From assembly GCF_009184905.1 (NCBI RefSeq), contig NZ_WESC01000005.1:124001-188000 (forward strand): a DNA stretch of 64,000 bases. Direction: 5' to 3'. The DNA comes from Parvibaculum sedimenti. GTDB lineage: Bacteria > Pseudomonadota > Alphaproteobacteria > Parvibaculales > Parvibaculaceae. Position numbers and translations under genes: made by a program. The notes below the pieces were generated by a model that ran no database searches, had not been told where the DNA came from, and worked only from the letters and a program-made list of their open reading frames with translations. Below are positions 28,281-39,459 of this stretch, one piece after another (within the stretch, counting starts at the first letter, position 1; each line of letters begins with the position of its first letter).

Positions 28281-28359
28281 TTCGACCGACAGTCTAGGCA
28301 TCTCCCCGCGCGGGAACAACCGCGCGGACCGAAGTTCGACCGGCGTGAATCTCTAGGCA
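28281..28359. repeat. Duplicated two-part motif upstream of the OmpA/MotA-like genes
   Basis: TTCGACCG occurs at 28281-28288 and 28335-28342, each followed on the plus strand by TCTAGGCA (28293-28300 and 28352-28359). The spacing between the two parts is 4 and 9 bases. They lie 30-108 bases before the 28251 start and could be a regulator-binding pair or a relic of local duplication. Confidence 0.35.
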
Positions 28360-28407
28360 GCGAATTGGGCGGAAGTTGGACGGGCCCCGTTAACCGTAAG
28401 GCTCTCG

Positions 28408-29211
28408 TCAGCCCTTGGCGCGGGCGCGCTTCAGCAAGGTTTCGAGCTGGTTTCGCAGCATGTCATTGCCGGCGATGACGCCGCCCGTGCCGAGCATGTC
28501 TTCGCGACCATTGAGATCGCTGACGAAGCCGCCAGCCTCTCGCACGATGACGATACCTGCCGCCATGTCCCAAGGCTGGAGATTGGCTTCCCAATAGGCG
28601 TCGTAGCGGCCCGCGGCCACATAGGCGAGGTCAAGAGCGGCGGCCCCCATGCGGCGAACACCGGCGACCTCGTTCATGACGCTGCGAAGCTCGGTCAGAT
28701 AGACCTCGTGGCCCGGTCGCCCGATATGCGGCGTGCCGCAGGCGACGACGCCCTGCGTCAGTTCACGACGCGCGGCGACGCGGATGCGCCGGTCGTTGAG
28801 AAAGGCGCCCTGGCCCTTCTCGCCGATGAACATTTCATCCGTGATGGGATTGTAGATGACGCCCGCCACCATCTGCCCGTCGCGCTCGAGGCCGATGGAG
28901 ATGGCGAAATGCGGGATCGAATGCAGGAAGTTCGTCGTGCCGTCGAGCGGGTCGATGATCCAGCGATGCGACTTGTCGTTGCCTTCGACCACGCCGCCTT
29001 CTTCCATCAGGAAGCCATAGCCGGGGCGCGCCTTGGACAGTTCCTCGAAGATCGTCTTCTCTGCCTTCTTGTCGGCTGCGGTGACGAAATTCGCAGGTCC
29101 CTTGAGGGAGACCTGCAGATTTTCGACTTCGCCGAAGTCGCGCTGAAGACCGCGCGCGGCCTTGCGGGCGGCGGCGACCATGACGGCCATGACGGGCGTG
29201 TGACGTGACAT
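28408..29211 (-). CDS. suhB: Inositol-1-monophosphatase family protein (SuhB-like)
   Basis: A 267-residue magnesium-dependent phosphatase. Motif A is IIDPLDGTTNFLHSIP near residue 85 with the metal-binding Asp residues, the Glu ligands are in FLMEEGG near residue 68, and motif B is PWDMAAGIVIVREAGG near residue 213. It hydrolyses inositol-1-phosphate or similar sugar phosphates. In E. coli SuhB also affects transcription antitermination. It is the last gene of the minus-strand efp group. Confidence 0.9.
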   Translation of the reverse strand: MSRHTPVMAVMVAAARKAARGLQRDFGEVENLQVSLKGPANFVTAADKKAEKTIFEELSKARPGYGFLMEEGGVVEGNDKSHRWIIDPLDGTTNFLHSIPHFAISIGLERDGQMVAGVIYNPITDEMFIGEKGQGAFLNDRRIRVAARRELTQGVVACGTPHIGRPGHEVYLTELRSVMNEVAGVRRMGAAALDLAYVAAGRYDAYWEANLQPWDMAAGIVIVREAGGFVSDLNGREDMLGTGGVIAGNDMLRNQLETLLKRARAKG

Positions 29212-29227
29212 CGGCGATCAGCTCCGC

Positions 29228-29794
29228 TTAATCGGCGCGGCGGAGATAGGTGACTTCGTTCGTGTCGATGACGACCTTCTCGCCCGTGGTGATGAAGGGC
29301 GGCACCATGGTCCTGAGGCCATTGGAGAGCAGGGCGGGCTTGTAGGACGAGGCCGCCGTCTGGCCCTTCACGGTGGGTTCCGTCTCGGTCACTTCGAGCA
29401 CGACCTGATCGGGGAGCGAGATGCCGATGGCGCGGCCTTCATGGCTTTCCACCGTCACCTTCATGCCGTCCTGGAGGAAGGCGGCGCGTTCGCCGACCCA
29501 TTCCTTCGACAGCTCGATCTGCTCGTAGTTCTCGTTGTCCATGAAGGTCAGCATCCCGTCATTCTCGTAGAGATACTGATAGTCCTTCTGCTCGAGGCGA
29601 ACGCGCTCGACCGTCTCGGCGGAGCGGAAGCGCTCGTTGAGCTTGCGGTTGTCGATGAGGTTCTTCAGTTCGACCTGCGCGAAGGCGCCGCCCTTGCCGG
29701 GCTTTACATGCTGAACCTTCACGGCGGCCCAGAGGCCACCCTGATGCTCGATGACATAGCCGGGGCGAATTTCGTTACCGTTGATCTTGGGCAT
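29228..29794 (-). CDS. efp: Elongation factor P
   Basis: A 188-residue translation factor that rescues ribosomes stalled at polyproline stretches. The start [20 protein letters not shown] matches the family and removes 34 spurious upstream residues. The loop KPGKGGAF places a lysine at position 34, the site lysylated by EpmA in E. coli. The C-terminal domain has [15 protein letters not shown] and ends [12 protein letters not shown]. It lies between the Sel1-repeat gene and suhB. Confidence 0.95.
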   Translation of the reverse strand: MPKINGNEIRPGYVIEHQGGLWAAVKVQHVKPGKGGAFAQVELKNLIDNRKLNERFRSAETVERVRLEQKDYQYLYENDGMLTFMDNENYEQIELSKEWVGERAAFLQDGMKVTVESHEGRAIGISLPDQVVLEVTETEPTVKGQTAASSYKPALLSNGLRTMVPPFITTGEKVVIDTNEVTYLRRAD

Positions 29795-29950
29795 AGGCTT
29801 TATCTCGGACTGGGTTTGAGCCGGCTTGCGCGGCTGACAAGCGCGCCATAACCGCGCCGGCGGCGCGGGATCGGCCGACCGGCGCTCTGATAGCATTTGC
29901 AGGGCCGAAGGCCAATGGCTTTCAGGTCGCGGGCTCTGCGGGCCGCTTCC

Positions 29951-31033
29951 TCAGTGGGCGGGTTTCTTCGCCGGTTTGGCTTTGCCCCCGGTGACGCGGG
30001 CAACCTCGGCATCGACCTTTGCCTGCTCTTCGGGGCTCACGAGCGGCTTCAGCGCGTCCCTCAGCGCCTTGTCCTCGATACCGGCCTTTTCGGCCAGAGT
30101 GAGCCAGAAGAGCGCCGCCGAGGGGTCCTTTTTCACGCCTTCGCCGGCGTAAAAGAGCTGAGCGAGGCGGTGCTGCGCATCCGGGACCCCTTGGCTCGCC
30201 GCAAGGCTGAACCACTGGGCAGCAAGCTTGGGGTCCTTCTCGACGCCGGTTCCGGCGTAATAGGCATATCCGAGCGCGGCGGCGGCGCCGGCGGAGCCCG
30301 ATCGGGCCGCCGCCTTGAAGCGGATCGCGGCGACGGAGTCGTTTTTTTCGACGCCCTTGCCCGCCTGAAGCATCAGACCGAGCTGGTAATTCGCATCGGG
30401 CTGCCCCTGATTGCCTGCAAGCTCATAGAGACGGGCTGCCTGCTTCAGATCCTGCGGCACACCCTTGCCTGCGGCATATAGCGCGCCGAGATAGAACTGC
30501 CCGTTGGCGCTGCCCGCCTTTGTGGCCTCGCGCAGCCATTTGACCGCCCGGGCATCATCCTGCGGTCCGCCCGAGCCCGTGGCGTAGCAAAGGCCGAGTT
30601 CCGACTCGCCGCCCGGATGGCCCTGCGCGGCGGCGGCCTCGAAGAGCTTCCGCCCGGCCGCGGCGTTCGGTTTCATGCCGATGCCGTCCCGCGTCATCAG
30701 GCCGAGCGCATATTGCCCGTCCGCATTGCCCTGATTGGCGGCCTTGCGGAGCCATTTCACGGCCTCGGCGGTGTTCCGCTGCGTGCCGACGCCATTGTTG
30801 TAGAGGGTGGCGACGAGAACCTGTGCCTTGGCATTGCCCTTCTCGGCGAGAGGTTTGGCCAGAGCGAAAGCTTTTTCGTAATCCTTCGCCTGGAAAGCCG
30901 CTTCGACCGGGGCGAGATCGCCAGCATCGGCGTTGGCGGCAGCGGCGGGCGTGACGGCCTGTGCGGGGAAGGCGGCGATGCCGGGCGCTGCGATGCTTGC
31001 GGAGAGCGCCAGAGCGGCAACGAGACGCTTCAC
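29951..31033 (-). CDS. Secreted Sel1-repeat protein
   Basis: A 360-residue protein with a signal peptide (about residues 1-25, [20 protein letters not shown]) followed by about seven Sel1-like repeats (A-x-x-x-L-G-x-x-Y/L-x-x-G-x-G pattern, for example [13 protein letters not shown] and [12 protein letters not shown]) and a Lys/Pro-rich tail. Such solenoids mediate protein contacts in the periplasm. The GTG start at 31033 overlaps the thiE stop (GTGA), so the genes are probably translationally coupled. Confidence 0.85.
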   Translation of the reverse strand: MKRLVAALALSASIAAPGIAAFPAQAVTPAAAANADAGDLAPVEAAFQAKDYEKAFALAKPLAEKGNAKAQVLVATLYNNGVGTQRNTAEAVKWLRKAANQGNADGQYALGLMTRDGIGMKPNAAAGRKLFEAAAAQGHPGGESELGLCYATGSGGPQDDARAVKWLREATKAGSANGQFYLGALYAAGKGVPQDLKQAARLYELAGNQGQPDANYQLGLMLQAGKGVEKNDSVAAIRFKAAARSGSAGAAAALGYAYYAGTGVEKDPKLAAQWFSLAASQGVPDAQHRLAQLFYAGEGVKKDPSAALFWLTLAEKAGIEDKALRDALKPLVSPEEQAKVDAEVARVTGGKAKPAKKPAH

Positions 31034-31704
31034 TTGCTTCTCTTTTCCTCGGACATGATCCGGTTCAATGCGCGGACGGCGGCGGCCGGTCCCTGATCGT
31101 AGGCCCAGACGCCCGAGGATACTGCGAGAAAATCGGCGCCCGCGCGAACCAGCGGCGCTGCATTCTCGACCGTGATCCCGCCAATGGCGACGCAGGGCAC
31201 CACGAAGGTTTCCGTCCACCAGGTCAGGATTTCGGGCTCGGCCCTCGTTTTGGGCACTTTCGTGTCGGTGTCGTAAAAGGCGCCAAAGGCGACGTAATCG
31301 GCGCCATCCTCTCCAGCTACCATGGCAAGGTGGCGGGAATTATGACAGGTGACGCCGACGATGCGGTCCGGCCCGACGATCTTCCTTGCCTGCTTGCAGG
31401 GCATGTCGTCCTGACCGATATGGACGCCATCGGCGTTCAGTTCGGCGGCGAGATCGGCCCGGTCGTTGATAATGAAGGCGACATCGCGGGATTGTGCGAC
31501 GGGCATCAGGATTTCGGTCGCCCGGCGGATCGTGTCGGCGTCGGCCGTTTCCGCAGCCTCGGTCTTGAGGCGGAGCTGCAGCGAGGCGACGTCGCCGGCG
31601 TCGAGCGCGGCCTTCAGCGTGTCGGCGAAGGCGCGCGGCTCGAGCCGCGGCGGCGTGATGAGATAGAGCCGGCAGGGCTCCCGTTCTTCTTCGATGATGC
31701 TCAT
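31030..31704 (-). CDS. thiE: Thiamine phosphate synthase
   Basis: A 224-residue TIM-barrel enzyme that joins HMP-pyrophosphate and thiazole phosphate to thiamine phosphate. It has RLYLITPPR at the N-terminus, [23 protein letters not shown] near residue 79, [31 protein letters not shown] near 115, and the phosphate loop [25 protein letters not shown]. No other thi gene adjoins it; thiD is 31 kb away. No TPP riboswitch was recognised upstream. Confidence 0.93.
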   Translation of the reverse strand: MSIIEEEREPCRLYLITPPRLEPRAFADTLKAALDAGDVASLQLRLKTEAAETADADTIRRATEILMPVAQSRDVAFIINDRADLAAELNADGVHIGQDDMPCKQARKIVGPDRIVGVTCHNSRHLAMVAGEDGADYVAFGAFYDTDTKVPKTRAEPEILTWWTETFVVPCVAIGGITVENAAPLVRAGADFLAVSSGVWAYDQGPAAAVRALNRIMSEEKRSK

Positions 31705-31739
31705 GGGAGCGGTTTGTAGCGCGGCTTGGCCCTTTAAGT

Positions 31740-34055
31740 CTATTTCCGCCCGTCGAAGCCCGCCCGCCTGAGGGCATCGGCCAACGCGCCGCCGCCCGGA
31801 GCCTCGGGTTTGCGGTCGGGCCGGTTCTGCGGCTTTCCGGCCGGGCGGCCCTGACGTGGGCCGTCCTTGGCGGGGGCCGCCTCGTCGCTGAGGCGCATGG
31901 TGAGCCCGATGCGCTTCCGCTGGACATCGACCTCAACCACCTTCACGCGCACCACGTCGCCCGGCTTGGCGACATCGCGCGGGTCTTTGACGAAGTTCGT
32001 CGACATGGCCGAGATGTGGACGAGGCCGTCCTGATGGACGCCCACATCGACGAAGGCGCCGAAGGCGGCGACGTTGGTCACGACGCCTTCGAGCACCATG
32101 CCGGGTTCGAGGTCGCTGATCTTCTCGACGCCATCGCGGAAGGTCGCGGTCTTGAAGGCCGGGCGCGGGTCGCGGCCGGGCTTCTCCAGCTCTTTCAGAA
32201 TGTCGCTGACGGTCGGTACGCCGAAGGTCTCGTCGGTGAAGTCCTGAGGGCGCAGCCCGCGCAGCACGGTGGCATTGCCGATCAGGCCTTTCAACTCGTC
32301 GCCGGTCTTTTCGATGATGCGGCGAACGACCGGATAGGCTTCCGGGTGAACGCTCGACGCGTCCAGCGGATCGTCGCCATTGGGAATGCGCAGGAAGCCC
32401 GCGCAAAGCTCGAAGGCCTTCGCGCCGAGGCGCGGCACATCCTTCAGCGCGGCGCGCGTGCGGAAGGGGCCATTGGCGTCGCGGTGGGCGACGATGCTCT
32501 GGGCAAGGCCTTCGCCGATGCCGGAGACGCGCGCGAGCAGCGGCACGGAGGCCGTGTTCGCATCGACGCCGACGCCGTTCACGCAGTCTTCCACCACCGC
32601 GTCGAGCGAGCGCGACAGCTTGTGCTCGCTGATGTCGTGCTGGTACTGGCCGACGCCGATCGACTTCGGATCGATCTTCACGAGTTCGGCCAGCGGGTCC
32701 TGCAGGCGCCGCGCGATGGAAACCGCGCCGCGGATCGAAACGTCGAGATCGGGCAGTTCGGCCGAAGCGTAAGCGGACGCCGAATAGACCGACGCGCCGG
32801 CTTCCGAAACCATCGCCTTGGTGAGCTTGAGGTCGGGGTGGCGCTGCATCAGTTCGGTGGCGAGCTTGTCCGTCTCGCGCGAGGCCGTGCCATTGCCGAT
32901 GGCGACGAGGTCGACATTATGGGCGCGGGCATGGCGGGCGAGGATCGAGATCGCTTCGTCCCAGCGGCGTTGCGGCTCATGCGGATAGATCGTGTCGGTG
33001 GCGACCACCTTGCCGGTCGCATCGACGACGGCGACCTTTACGCCAGTGCGGAATCCCGGATCGAGGCCCATGGTGGCACGCGTTCCGGCGGGGGCGGCAA
33101 GCAGCAGGTCGCGCAGGTTTCCGGCGAAGACCTTCACCGCCTCGTCTTCCGCGATCTGGCGCAGACGCATGCGCAGATCGAGTGAGATGTGGAGCTGTAT
33201 CTTGGTGCGCCAGGCCCAGCGAACCGTATCGAGTAGCCAGCGGTCGGCGGGCCGCCCCTTGTCCGCGATGTTGAAGTGAAGCGCGATGCGGCGCTCGAAG
33301 CTCGAAGGCTGGTTCTCCTGACCGGGCGCCACCTCCTCCGGCACCAAGGTGAGGCCCAGCATCTCTTCCTTCTCGCCGCGGAAAAGGGCGAGGATGCGAT
33401 GCGAGGGGAGCTTGGTCAGCGGCTCGCTGAAGTCGAAATAATCGGCGAATTTCGCGCCCGCCTGTTCCTTGCCTTCCTGCACTTTCGAGACGAGCTTGCC
33501 CTTGGTCCAGACTTCCTCGCGAAGAGCGCCGATGAGTTCGGCAGTTTCCGAGAAACGTTCGATCAGGATCGAGCGCGCACCGTCGAGCGCGGCAGCGGCG
33601 TCAGCGACGCCCTTGTCGGCGCTCACATAGGTTTCTGCGGTCTTGGTGGGGTCGAGCGTCGGGTCGGCGAGGAGCGCGTCGGCCAGACCTTCGAGGCCCG
33701 CCTCGCGGGCGATCTGCGCCTTGGTGCGGCGCTTGGGCTTGTAGGGCAGGTAAATATCTTCAAGACGCGCCTTGCTGTCCGCCGTCGCGATCTGGTGCCT
33801 GAGCGCGTCGTCGAGCTTGCCCTGTTCCTCGACGCTTTTCAGAATTGCGGTGCGGCGCTCTTCAAGTTCGCGCAAGTAGGTGAGGCGCTCTTCCAGCGTA
33901 CGAAGTTGCGCGTCGTCCAGCGTGCCGGTCACTTCCTTGCGGTAACGCGCAATGAAGGGAACCGTTGCGCCGCCGTCGAGAAGTACGACGGCCGCTTCCA
34001 CCTGGCGTTCGAGGACACCGAGCTCTTCCGCAATACGTGCGTTGATCGACTTCAT
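31740..34055 (-). CDS. tex: Tex-family RNA-binding transcription accessory protein
   Basis: A 771-residue Tex protein. Domains in order are the N-terminal helical region beginning [13 protein letters not shown], the YqgF-like RNase H fold near residues 320-440 ([18 protein letters not shown]), tandem helix-hairpin-helix motifs near 485-560 ([28 protein letters not shown]), and an S1 domain near 640-710 ([22 protein letters not shown]). The last 60 residues are a low-complexity Pro/Arg/Lys tail. The first 18 residues of the longer open frame are dropped. Confidence 0.93.
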   Translation of the reverse strand: MKSINARIAEELGVLERQVEAAVVLLDGGATVPFIARYRKEVTGTLDDAQLRTLEERLTYLRELEERRTAILKSVEEQGKLDDALRHQIATADSKARLEDIYLPYKPKRRTKAQIAREAGLEGLADALLADPTLDPTKTAETYVSADKGVADAAAALDGARSILIERFSETAELIGALREEVWTKGKLVSKVQEGKEQAGAKFADYFDFSEPLTKLPSHRILALFRGEKEEMLGLTLVPEEVAPGQENQPSSFERRIALHFNIADKGRPADRWLLDTVRWAWRTKIQLHISLDLRMRLRQIAEDEAVKVFAGNLRDLLLAAPAGTRATMGLDPGFRTGVKVAVVDATGKVVATDTIYPHEPQRRWDEAISILARHARAHNVDLVAIGNGTASRETDKLATELMQRHPDLKLTKAMVSEAGASVYSASAYASAELPDLDVSIRGAVSIARRLQDPLAELVKIDPKSIGVGQYQHDISEHKLSRSLDAVVEDCVNGVGVDANTASVPLLARVSGIGEGLAQSIVAHRDANGPFRTRAALKDVPRLGAKAFELCAGFLRIPNGDDPLDASSVHPEAYPVVRRIIEKTGDELKGLIGNATVLRGLRPQDFTDETFGVPTVSDILKELEKPGRDPRPAFKTATFRDGVEKISDLEPGMVLEGVVTNVAAFGAFVDVGVHQDGLVHISAMSTNFVKDPRDVAKPGDVVRVKVVEVDVQRKRIGLTMRLSDEAAPAKDGPRQGRPAGKPQNRPDRKPEAPGGGALADALRRAGFDGRK

Positions 34056-34125
34056 GGGACTCGCGATGTTCGAGGTCAGGGGCCGCGTTTTTACCGCGCC
34101 GCGAGGCATGGTTAAAGCAAAAGAA

Positions 34126-34153
34126 AACGCCCCGCTCTTGCGAGCGGGGCGTT
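34126..34153 (-). terminator. Terminator after the fructose-bisphosphate aldolase gene
   Basis: AACGCCCCGCTC (34126-34137) pairs with GAGCGGGGCGTT (34142-34153) in a perfect 12-bp stem with a 4-base loop. On the minus strand it is followed by TTCTTTTGC after the TT of the stem. It ends the tkt-gap-pgk-fba transcript before tex. Confidence 0.88.
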
Positions 34154-34176
34154 GATCTCACGGGCTTGTGGAAAAC

Positions 34177-35109
34177 TCAGTCTTCCTTGCCAAGGTAGAT
34201 CTTCACCAGCTTGTCGAGCATGGCGAGCGCGTCTTCGCGCTTACGCTGAAAGGTGTTGCGGCCGATGATCGAGCCGTTGCCGCCACCGTCGCGGATGGCG
34301 CGCGCATCTTCGTAAACCGCGTCCGTGCCCTTCGCGGCGCCGCCCGAGAAGACGACGATGCGGCGGCCGTTGAAGAGCGTCTGCACGACATGCTGGACGC
34401 GCTTGGCCTGCGTCGAGATGTCGATCTTCTGCGCTTCGTAGACCTTCTTGGCTTCGGGCTGCTCGATGAAATCGGTCGGCAGCTTCACCTTGATGATGTT
34501 GGCGCCGAGGAGGGCGGCCATGTGCGCCGCATAGGCGCCGATGTCGATGGCGAGCTCGCCTTCCTTGGAGAGGTTGCCGCCGCGCGGATAGGACCAGATG
34601 ACGGTGGCGAGACCGGCGGCCTTCGCTTCCGCCGACATCTCGCGGATCTCTTCCATCATGTCGAACTGCACGTCCGAGCCCGGATAGATCGTGAAGCCGA
34701 TGGCCGAGCAGCCGAGGCGCAGCGCGTCGTCAACCGTCGAGGTGATCGCCTGGTCGGGCGCTTCCTTCGCGCGGGCGAGGCTGTTCGAGCTGTTGACCTT
34801 GAGGATCAGCGGGATCTGGCCGGCGAAGGTGTCGGCGCCCGCTTCGATCATGCCGAGCGGTGCGGCATAGGCGTTGAGCCCGGCGTCGATCGCGAGCTGG
34901 AAGTGGTAGCGCGGATCATAGGCCTCGGGGTTCGGTGCGAAGCTGCGCGCCGGGCCATGCTCGAAGCCCTGGTCGACCGGCAGGATGATCATCTTGCCGG
35001 TGCCGCCGAGCTTGCCCGTCATCAGCATGCGCGCGAGGTTGGCCTTCGTGCCGGGATTGTCGCTCTCATACCAGGAGAGAATGTCGCGTACTTTGCGGGT
35101 GATTTTCAT
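34177..35109 (-). CDS. fbaB: Class I fructose-bisphosphate aldolase (DhnA/FbaB type)
   Basis: A 310-residue Schiff-base aldolase that interconverts fructose 1,6-bisphosphate with two triose phosphates. Recognisable segments are IILPVDQGFEHGPARSFAPNP near residue 41, ATVIWSYPRGG near residue 165, ANIIKVKLPTDF near 196, which carries the candidate catalytic lysine, and IVVFSGGAAKG followed by GNGSIIGRNTFQR in the phosphate-binding region. It is the last gene of the tkt-gap-pgk-fba operon. Confidence 0.92.
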   Translation of the reverse strand: MKITRKVRDILSWYESDNPGTKANLARMLMTGKLGGTGKMIILPVDQGFEHGPARSFAPNPEAYDPRYHFQLAIDAGLNAYAAPLGMIEAGADTFAGQIPLILKVNSSNSLARAKEAPDQAITSTVDDALRLGCSAIGFTIYPGSDVQFDMMEEIREMSAEAKAAGLATVIWSYPRGGNLSKEGELAIDIGAYAAHMAALLGANIIKVKLPTDFIEQPEAKKVYEAQKIDISTQAKRVQHVVQTLFNGRRIVVFSGGAAKGTDAVYEDARAIRDGGGNGSIIGRNTFQRKREDALAMLDKLVKIYLGKED

Positions 35110-35186
35110 CGGAGGTCTCGCAATCTTGAGTGGGTGGGCTCATCGCCCGCAATGAACTGCCCTTTTCAGGGCGATACTGGTCGGGA

Positions 35187-36392
35187 TCAGTGCTCCAGCG
35201 CCGCGACGCCCGGCAACTCGACACCTTCCATCCATTCGAGGAAGGCGCCACCGGCGGCGGACACATAGGTGAAATCCTCGGTCGCGCCCGCTTCGTTGAG
35301 CGCGGCCACCGTGTCGCCGCCGCCCGCCACCGAGATCAGCGTGCCCATCTTGGTGAGCATCGCGACCTGACGTGCCGCAGCCACGGTGCCCTGATCGAAG
35401 GGCGGCGTTTCGAAGGCGCCGAGCGGTCCGTTCCAGACGACGGTCTTCGCCGTTTCGAGGCGGCCTGCGATATAGGCGAGCGTGTCGGTGCCGACATCGA
35501 GGATCATCTTGTCGTCGGGCACGGCGTCGATCGAAACCGTCTGTGCCGCGGCATTGGGCTTGAACTCGGCAGCGACGACCACATCGGTCGGCAGCACGAT
35601 TTCGCAATTGGCCGAACGCGCATTGGCGAGAATGCGGCGCGCCGTGTCGAGGAGGTCATGCTCGCAAAGCGACTTGCCGACCTTCTTGCCCTGAGCGGCG
35701 AGGAAGGTGTTGGCCATGCCACCACCGATGACCAGCGTGTCGACTTTCTTCACGAGATTGCCGAGGAGCGAAATCTTGGTCGAAACCTTGGCGCCGCCGA
35801 CGATGGCGACGACGGGATGCGTCGGATTGCCGAGCGCGGCGTCGAGCGCCCGCAGCTCCTCTTCCATCGCGCGGCCCGCATAGGACGGCAGTTCATGCGC
35901 GATCGCTTCTGTCGAGGCATGGGCGCGGTGGGCGCAGGAGAAGGCGTCGTTCACATAGACGTTGCCGTTCTCGGCCAGCGCTCGGGCGAAACCGGCGTCG
36001 TTCTGTTCTTCGCCCGGATGGAAGCGCGTGTTTTCCAGCACGATGACGCCGCCATTGGGCAGCGCGTCGATTGCCTTTTGCGCCACTTCGCCCACGCAGT
36101 CGGAAGCGAAAGCGGCCTTGCGTCCGATAAAGGGTTCGAGCGCGGCGGCGACGGGAGCGAGGCTGTACTTCGCTTCCGGCGCACCCTTGGGACGGCCGAA
36201 ATGCGAAAGCACGATCACCTTGGCGCCGCGATCGGCGAGTTCGGTGATCGTCGACGCGACGCGCTCGATGCGCGTCGCGTCGGTGATGCGGCCTTCGGCC
36301 ATTGGAACGTTCAGGTCAGCCCGGACAAGAACGCGCAGACCCTTGAGGCCTACGGCTTTGAACAGGTCGTCGAGTGTTTTATGGCCGGCCAT
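35187..36392 (-). CDS. pgk: Phosphoglycerate kinase
   Basis: A 401-residue glycolytic kinase that makes ATP from 1,3-bisphosphoglycerate. [12 protein letters not shown] is near residue 19, the basic-patch segment is [10 protein letters not shown] near residue 58, the ATP-binding glycines are in [17 protein letters not shown] near residue 194, and [15 protein letters not shown] is near the C-terminus. The gene lies 18 bases from gap. Confidence 0.96.
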   Translation of the reverse strand: MAGHKTLDDLFKAVGLKGLRVLVRADLNVPMAEGRITDATRIERVASTITELADRGAKVIVLSHFGRPKGAPEAKYSLAPVAAALEPFIGRKAAFASDCVGEVAQKAIDALPNGGVIVLENTRFHPGEEQNDAGFARALAENGNVYVNDAFSCAHRAHASTEAIAHELPSYAGRAMEEELRALDAALGNPTHPVVAIVGGAKVSTKISLLGNLVKKVDTLVIGGGMANTFLAAQGKKVGKSLCEHDLLDTARRILANARSANCEIVLPTDVVVAAEFKPNAAAQTVSIDAVPDDKMILDVGTDTLAYIAGRLETAKTVVWNGPLGAFETPPFDQGTVAAARQVAMLTKMGTLISVAGGGDTVAALNEAGATEDFTYVSAAGGAFLEWMEGVELPGVAALEH

Positions 36393-36410
36393 GTCTTCAG
36401 TTATCCGAGA

Positions 36411-37418
36411 TCAGAGAAGCTTGCCCATGGCGACGGCGGTGTCGCCCATGCGGTTCGAGAAGCCCCACTCATTGTCGTACCAGCTGAGCACGCGCACGAG
36501 CTTGCCGTCGATGACCTGCGTCTGGGTGAGATCGAAGGTCGATGAGGCCGGGTTGTGGTTGAAGTCAACCGAGACGAGCTTTTCGTCGGTCGTCGCGAGC
36601 ACGCCCTTCAGCGGGCCCTTCGCGGCGGCAATGATCGCGGCGTTCACTTCCTCGGCGGTCGTCTTCTTCTTGGCGGTGAAGACGAGGTCGATGACGGAGA
36701 CGTTCGCGGTCGGAACGCGGATCGAGGTACCGTCGAGCTTGCCCTTAAGTTCCGGCAGAACGAGGCCCACGGCCTTGGCCGCGCCCGTCGAGGTCGGGAT
36801 CATGGAAAGGGCCGCGGCGCGGGCGCGACGGGCGTCGCTATGCAGCGTGTCGACCGTGTTCTGGTCGCCCGTGTAGGAGTGGATCGTCGTCATGTAGCCC
36901 TGCTCGATGCCAACGGCCTTGTTGAGCACCTGAGCGACCGGTGCGAGGCAGTTCGTCGTGCAGGACGCGTTGGAGACGATCTTGTGGCTCTTCTTCAGAT
37001 CTTTGTGGTTCACGCCATAGACGACGGTGATTTCAGCGCCATCGGCGGGAGCCGAGATCAGGACCTTCTTCGCACCGGCGGTCAGGTGCATCGAGGCCTT
37101 TTCCTTGGAGGTGAAAATGCCCGTGCATTCGAGCGCGATGTCGACGCCGAGGTCACCCCAGGGGAGCTTCGACGGGTCGCGCTCGGCGAGCACCTTGATC
37201 GGGCCGCGGCCGAGATCGAAGGACGACTTCGTTACCTTGATCTTGCCGGGGAAGGGCCCGTGGACCGAGTCCCACTTCAGCAGGTGGGCATTCGCTTCCA
37301 CCGAACCGAGGTCGTTGATCGCCACGACCTCGATGTCCTTGCGGCCAGACTCCGCAATGGCGCGAAGGACGAGACGCCCGATACGACCGAAACCGTTGAT
37401 TGCGACGCGGACAGCCAT
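36411..37418 (-). CDS. gap: Glyceraldehyde-3-phosphate dehydrogenase, type I
   Basis: A 335-residue NAD-dependent dehydrogenase. The N-terminal [16 protein letters not shown] is the NAD fold, and the catalytic Cys is residue 153 in [11 protein letters not shown]. The start [12 protein letters not shown] with CAGGAA upstream is used; the long open extension upstream overlaps tkt. It lies between tkt (22 bases) and pgk. Confidence 0.96.
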   Translation of the reverse strand: MAVRVAINGFGRIGRLVLRAIAESGRKDIEVVAINDLGSVEANAHLLKWDSVHGPFPGKIKVTKSSFDLGRGPIKVLAERDPSKLPWGDLGVDIALECTGIFTSKEKASMHLTAGAKKVLISAPADGAEITVVYGVNHKDLKKSHKIVSNASCTTNCLAPVAQVLNKAVGIEQGYMTTIHSYTGDQNTVDTLHSDARRARAAALSMIPTSTGAAKAVGLVLPELKGKLDGTSIRVPTANVSVIDLVFTAKKKTTAEEVNAAIIAAAKGPLKGVLATTDEKLVSVDFNHNPASSTFDLTQTQVIDGKLVRVLSWYDNEWGFSNRMGDTAVAMGKLL

Positions 37419-37440
37419 TTCCTGAGATCTCCTGACGAGG

Positions 37441-39459
37441 TTAGGCCCCGAGGCAAGCCTTCGCGGCGGCCGCCGCGGCTTCCGGGGTAATGTTGAAGTG
37501 CTTGTAAAGGTCCTTGGCGGGGGCGCTGGCGCCGAAGCCGGGCATGCCGATGAAGGCGCCGTTCTCGCCGATATAGCGGTCCCAGCCATACTGGATGGCG
37601 GCTTCGATGGCGACTTTCACCGTGCCTTCGCCGAGCGTCTTCTTCTTGTAGTCTCGCGACTGCGCTTCGAAAAGTTCGACGCAGGGCATGGAGACGACGC
37701 GGGCGCCGATGCCTTCGGCTTCGAGAAGCTTCTGCGCGGCAAGCGCGATCTCGACTTCCGAGCCGGTGGCGATGAGCGTCACCTTGGCGGGCGCGGTGGC
37801 AGGCGAAAGCTCGTAGCCGCCCTTCGCGCAGAGGTTCTCTTCCGTATAGGTGTTGCGCACCGTCGGAAGGTTCTGGCGGGACAGGGCGAGGATCGAGGGC
37901 GTCTTTTCCGCTTCGAGCGCGAGCTGCCAGCATTCCAGCGTTTCGACCGCGTCGGCGGGACGGAACACATAGAGGTTCGGCATGGCGCGGAGCGAGGCGA
38001 GATGCTCGACCGGCTGATGCGTCGGGCCGTCTTCGCCGAGGCCGATCGAGTCATGCGTCATGACATAGATGACGCGCTGCTCCATCAGCGCCGACAGGCG
38101 GATGGCCGGACGGCAGTAATCGGTGAAGACAAGGAAGGTGCCGGAATAGGGAATGAAGCCCTTGTGCAGCGCGATGCCGTTCATGGCAGCAGCCATGCCG
38201 AGCTCGCGAATGCCGTAATGGATGAAGGAACCGGAGAAATCCGTCGCAGTGACCGCCTTCTGGCCCTTGGAGCGCGTGTTGTTCGAGCCAGTGAGGTCGG
38301 CGGAGCCGCCGATCGTCTCGGGGACCACGGCGTTGATGACGTTGAGCGCTTCTTCCGAGGATTTGCGCGTCGCCCAGTTGGGTTTTTCCTCGGTGAGCTT
38401 CTTCTTGTAGTCGCTGATCGCCCTGGCGAAGTCCGAAGGGAGTTTGCCTGAAAGCTGGCGCTCGAACTCGGCGCGGACGACCGCATCGAGCTTCGCAACG
38501 CGCGCTTCCCATTCAGCGCTGGTCTTGGCGTGGGCGGTGCCCGCGGCGCGCCAGGCGCTCAGAATATCGGCGGGGATGACGAAGGGCGCCGCGTCCCAGC
38601 CGAGCGTCTGGCGGGTGAGGGCGATTTCGTCCGGCCCAAGCGGCGAGCCATGCGAGGAGGACTTGCCGTGCTTGTTCGGCGAGCCGTAGCCGATCACCGT
38701 GCGGCAGGCGATGAGCGTCGGCTTGTCCGACTTCCGCGCCTTGGCGATGGCGGCCTCGATGGCGTCGGCGTCGTGGCCGTCGATACGGGTCGCGTTCCAG
38801 CCGGCAGCCTCGAAACGCTTCAGCGCGTCGCCCGACTCCGAAAGGTCGAGCGAGCCGTCGATGGTGATGCCGTTGTCGTCGTAAAGAACGATGAGCTTCG
38901 AAAGGCGCAGATGGCCGGCAAGGCTGATCGCCTCGTGGCTGATGCCTTCCATGAGGTCGCCGTCAGACGCGATGACATAAGTAAAGTGATCGACCACGCC
39001 ATCGAAGCGGGCGGCGGCGAGCCTTTCGGCCATTGCCATGCCGACAGCGGTGGAGATGCCCTGGCCGAGCGGGCCGGTCGTCGTTTCGACGCCCTGAACA
39101 TGGCCATATTCCGGATGGCCCGCCGTGATCGCGCCGAGCTGGCGGAAATTCCTGATCTGCTCGATCGTCATGTCCTCGTAGCCGAGGAGGTAGTTGACGG
39201 CATAAAGCAGCATCGAGCCGTGCCCGGCGGACAGCACGAAACGGTCGCGGTCCGGCCAATGGGGCTTCTTCGGGTCGATCTTGAGGAATTTGGTGAACAA
39301 CACCGTTGCCATGTCGGCGGCACCCATCGGCATGCCGGGATGGCCCGAATTGGCCTGCTGCACGGCGTCCATGGCAAGGGCCCGGATGGCGTTGGCCATG
39401 TCGCGATGTGAAACCGAGGCTTGAGCCCGGGGGGCGGCCGACTGATCGGATGTCGTCAT
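37441..39459 (-). CDS. tkt: Transketolase
   Basis: A 672-residue thiamine-diphosphate enzyme of the pentose phosphate pathway. It has [15 protein letters not shown] near residue 37, the ThDP/metal motif region GDGDLMEG as [13 protein letters not shown] near residue 160, the pyrimidine-domain [23 protein letters not shown] near residue 475, and a C-terminal region starting with [23 protein letters not shown]-like sequence (here [12 protein letters not shown]). It is the first gene of the glycolytic/pentose operon and is divergent from the zapA cluster. Confidence 0.96.
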   Translation of the reverse strand: MTTSDQSAAPRAQASVSHRDMANAIRALAMDAVQQANSGHPGMPMGAADMATVLFTKFLKIDPKKPHWPDRDRFVLSAGHGSMLLYAVNYLLGYEDMTIEQIRNFRQLGAITAGHPEYGHVQGVETTTGPLGQGISTAVGMAMAERLAAARFDGVVDHFTYVIASDGDLMEGISHEAISLAGHLRLSKLIVLYDDNGITIDGSLDLSESGDALKRFEAAGWNATRIDGHDADAIEAAIAKARKSDKPTLIACRTVIGYGSPNKHGKSSSHGSPLGPDEIALTRQTLGWDAAPFVIPADILSAWRAAGTAHAKTSAEWEARVAKLDAVVRAEFERQLSGKLPSDFARAISDYKKKLTEEKPNWATRKSSEEALNVINAVVPETIGGSADLTGSNNTRSKGQKAVTATDFSGSFIHYGIRELGMAAAMNGIALHKGFIPYSGTFLVFTDYCRPAIRLSALMEQRVIYVMTHDSIGLGEDGPTHQPVEHLASLRAMPNLYVFRPADAVETLECWQLALEAEKTPSILALSRQNLPTVRNTYTEENLCAKGGYELSPATAPAKVTLIATGSEVEIALAAQKLLEAEGIGARVVSMPCVELFEAQSRDYKKKTLGEGTVKVAIEAAIQYGWDRYIGENGAFIGMPGFGASAPAKDLYKHFNITPEAAAAAAKACLGA

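Noticed and set aside
31705-31739. TPP riboswitch before thiE, and likewise before thiD.
   Set aside because: thiE is 35 bases from tex and thiD overlaps glmM, so neither has room for a riboswitch, and no THI-box-like sequence was seen.
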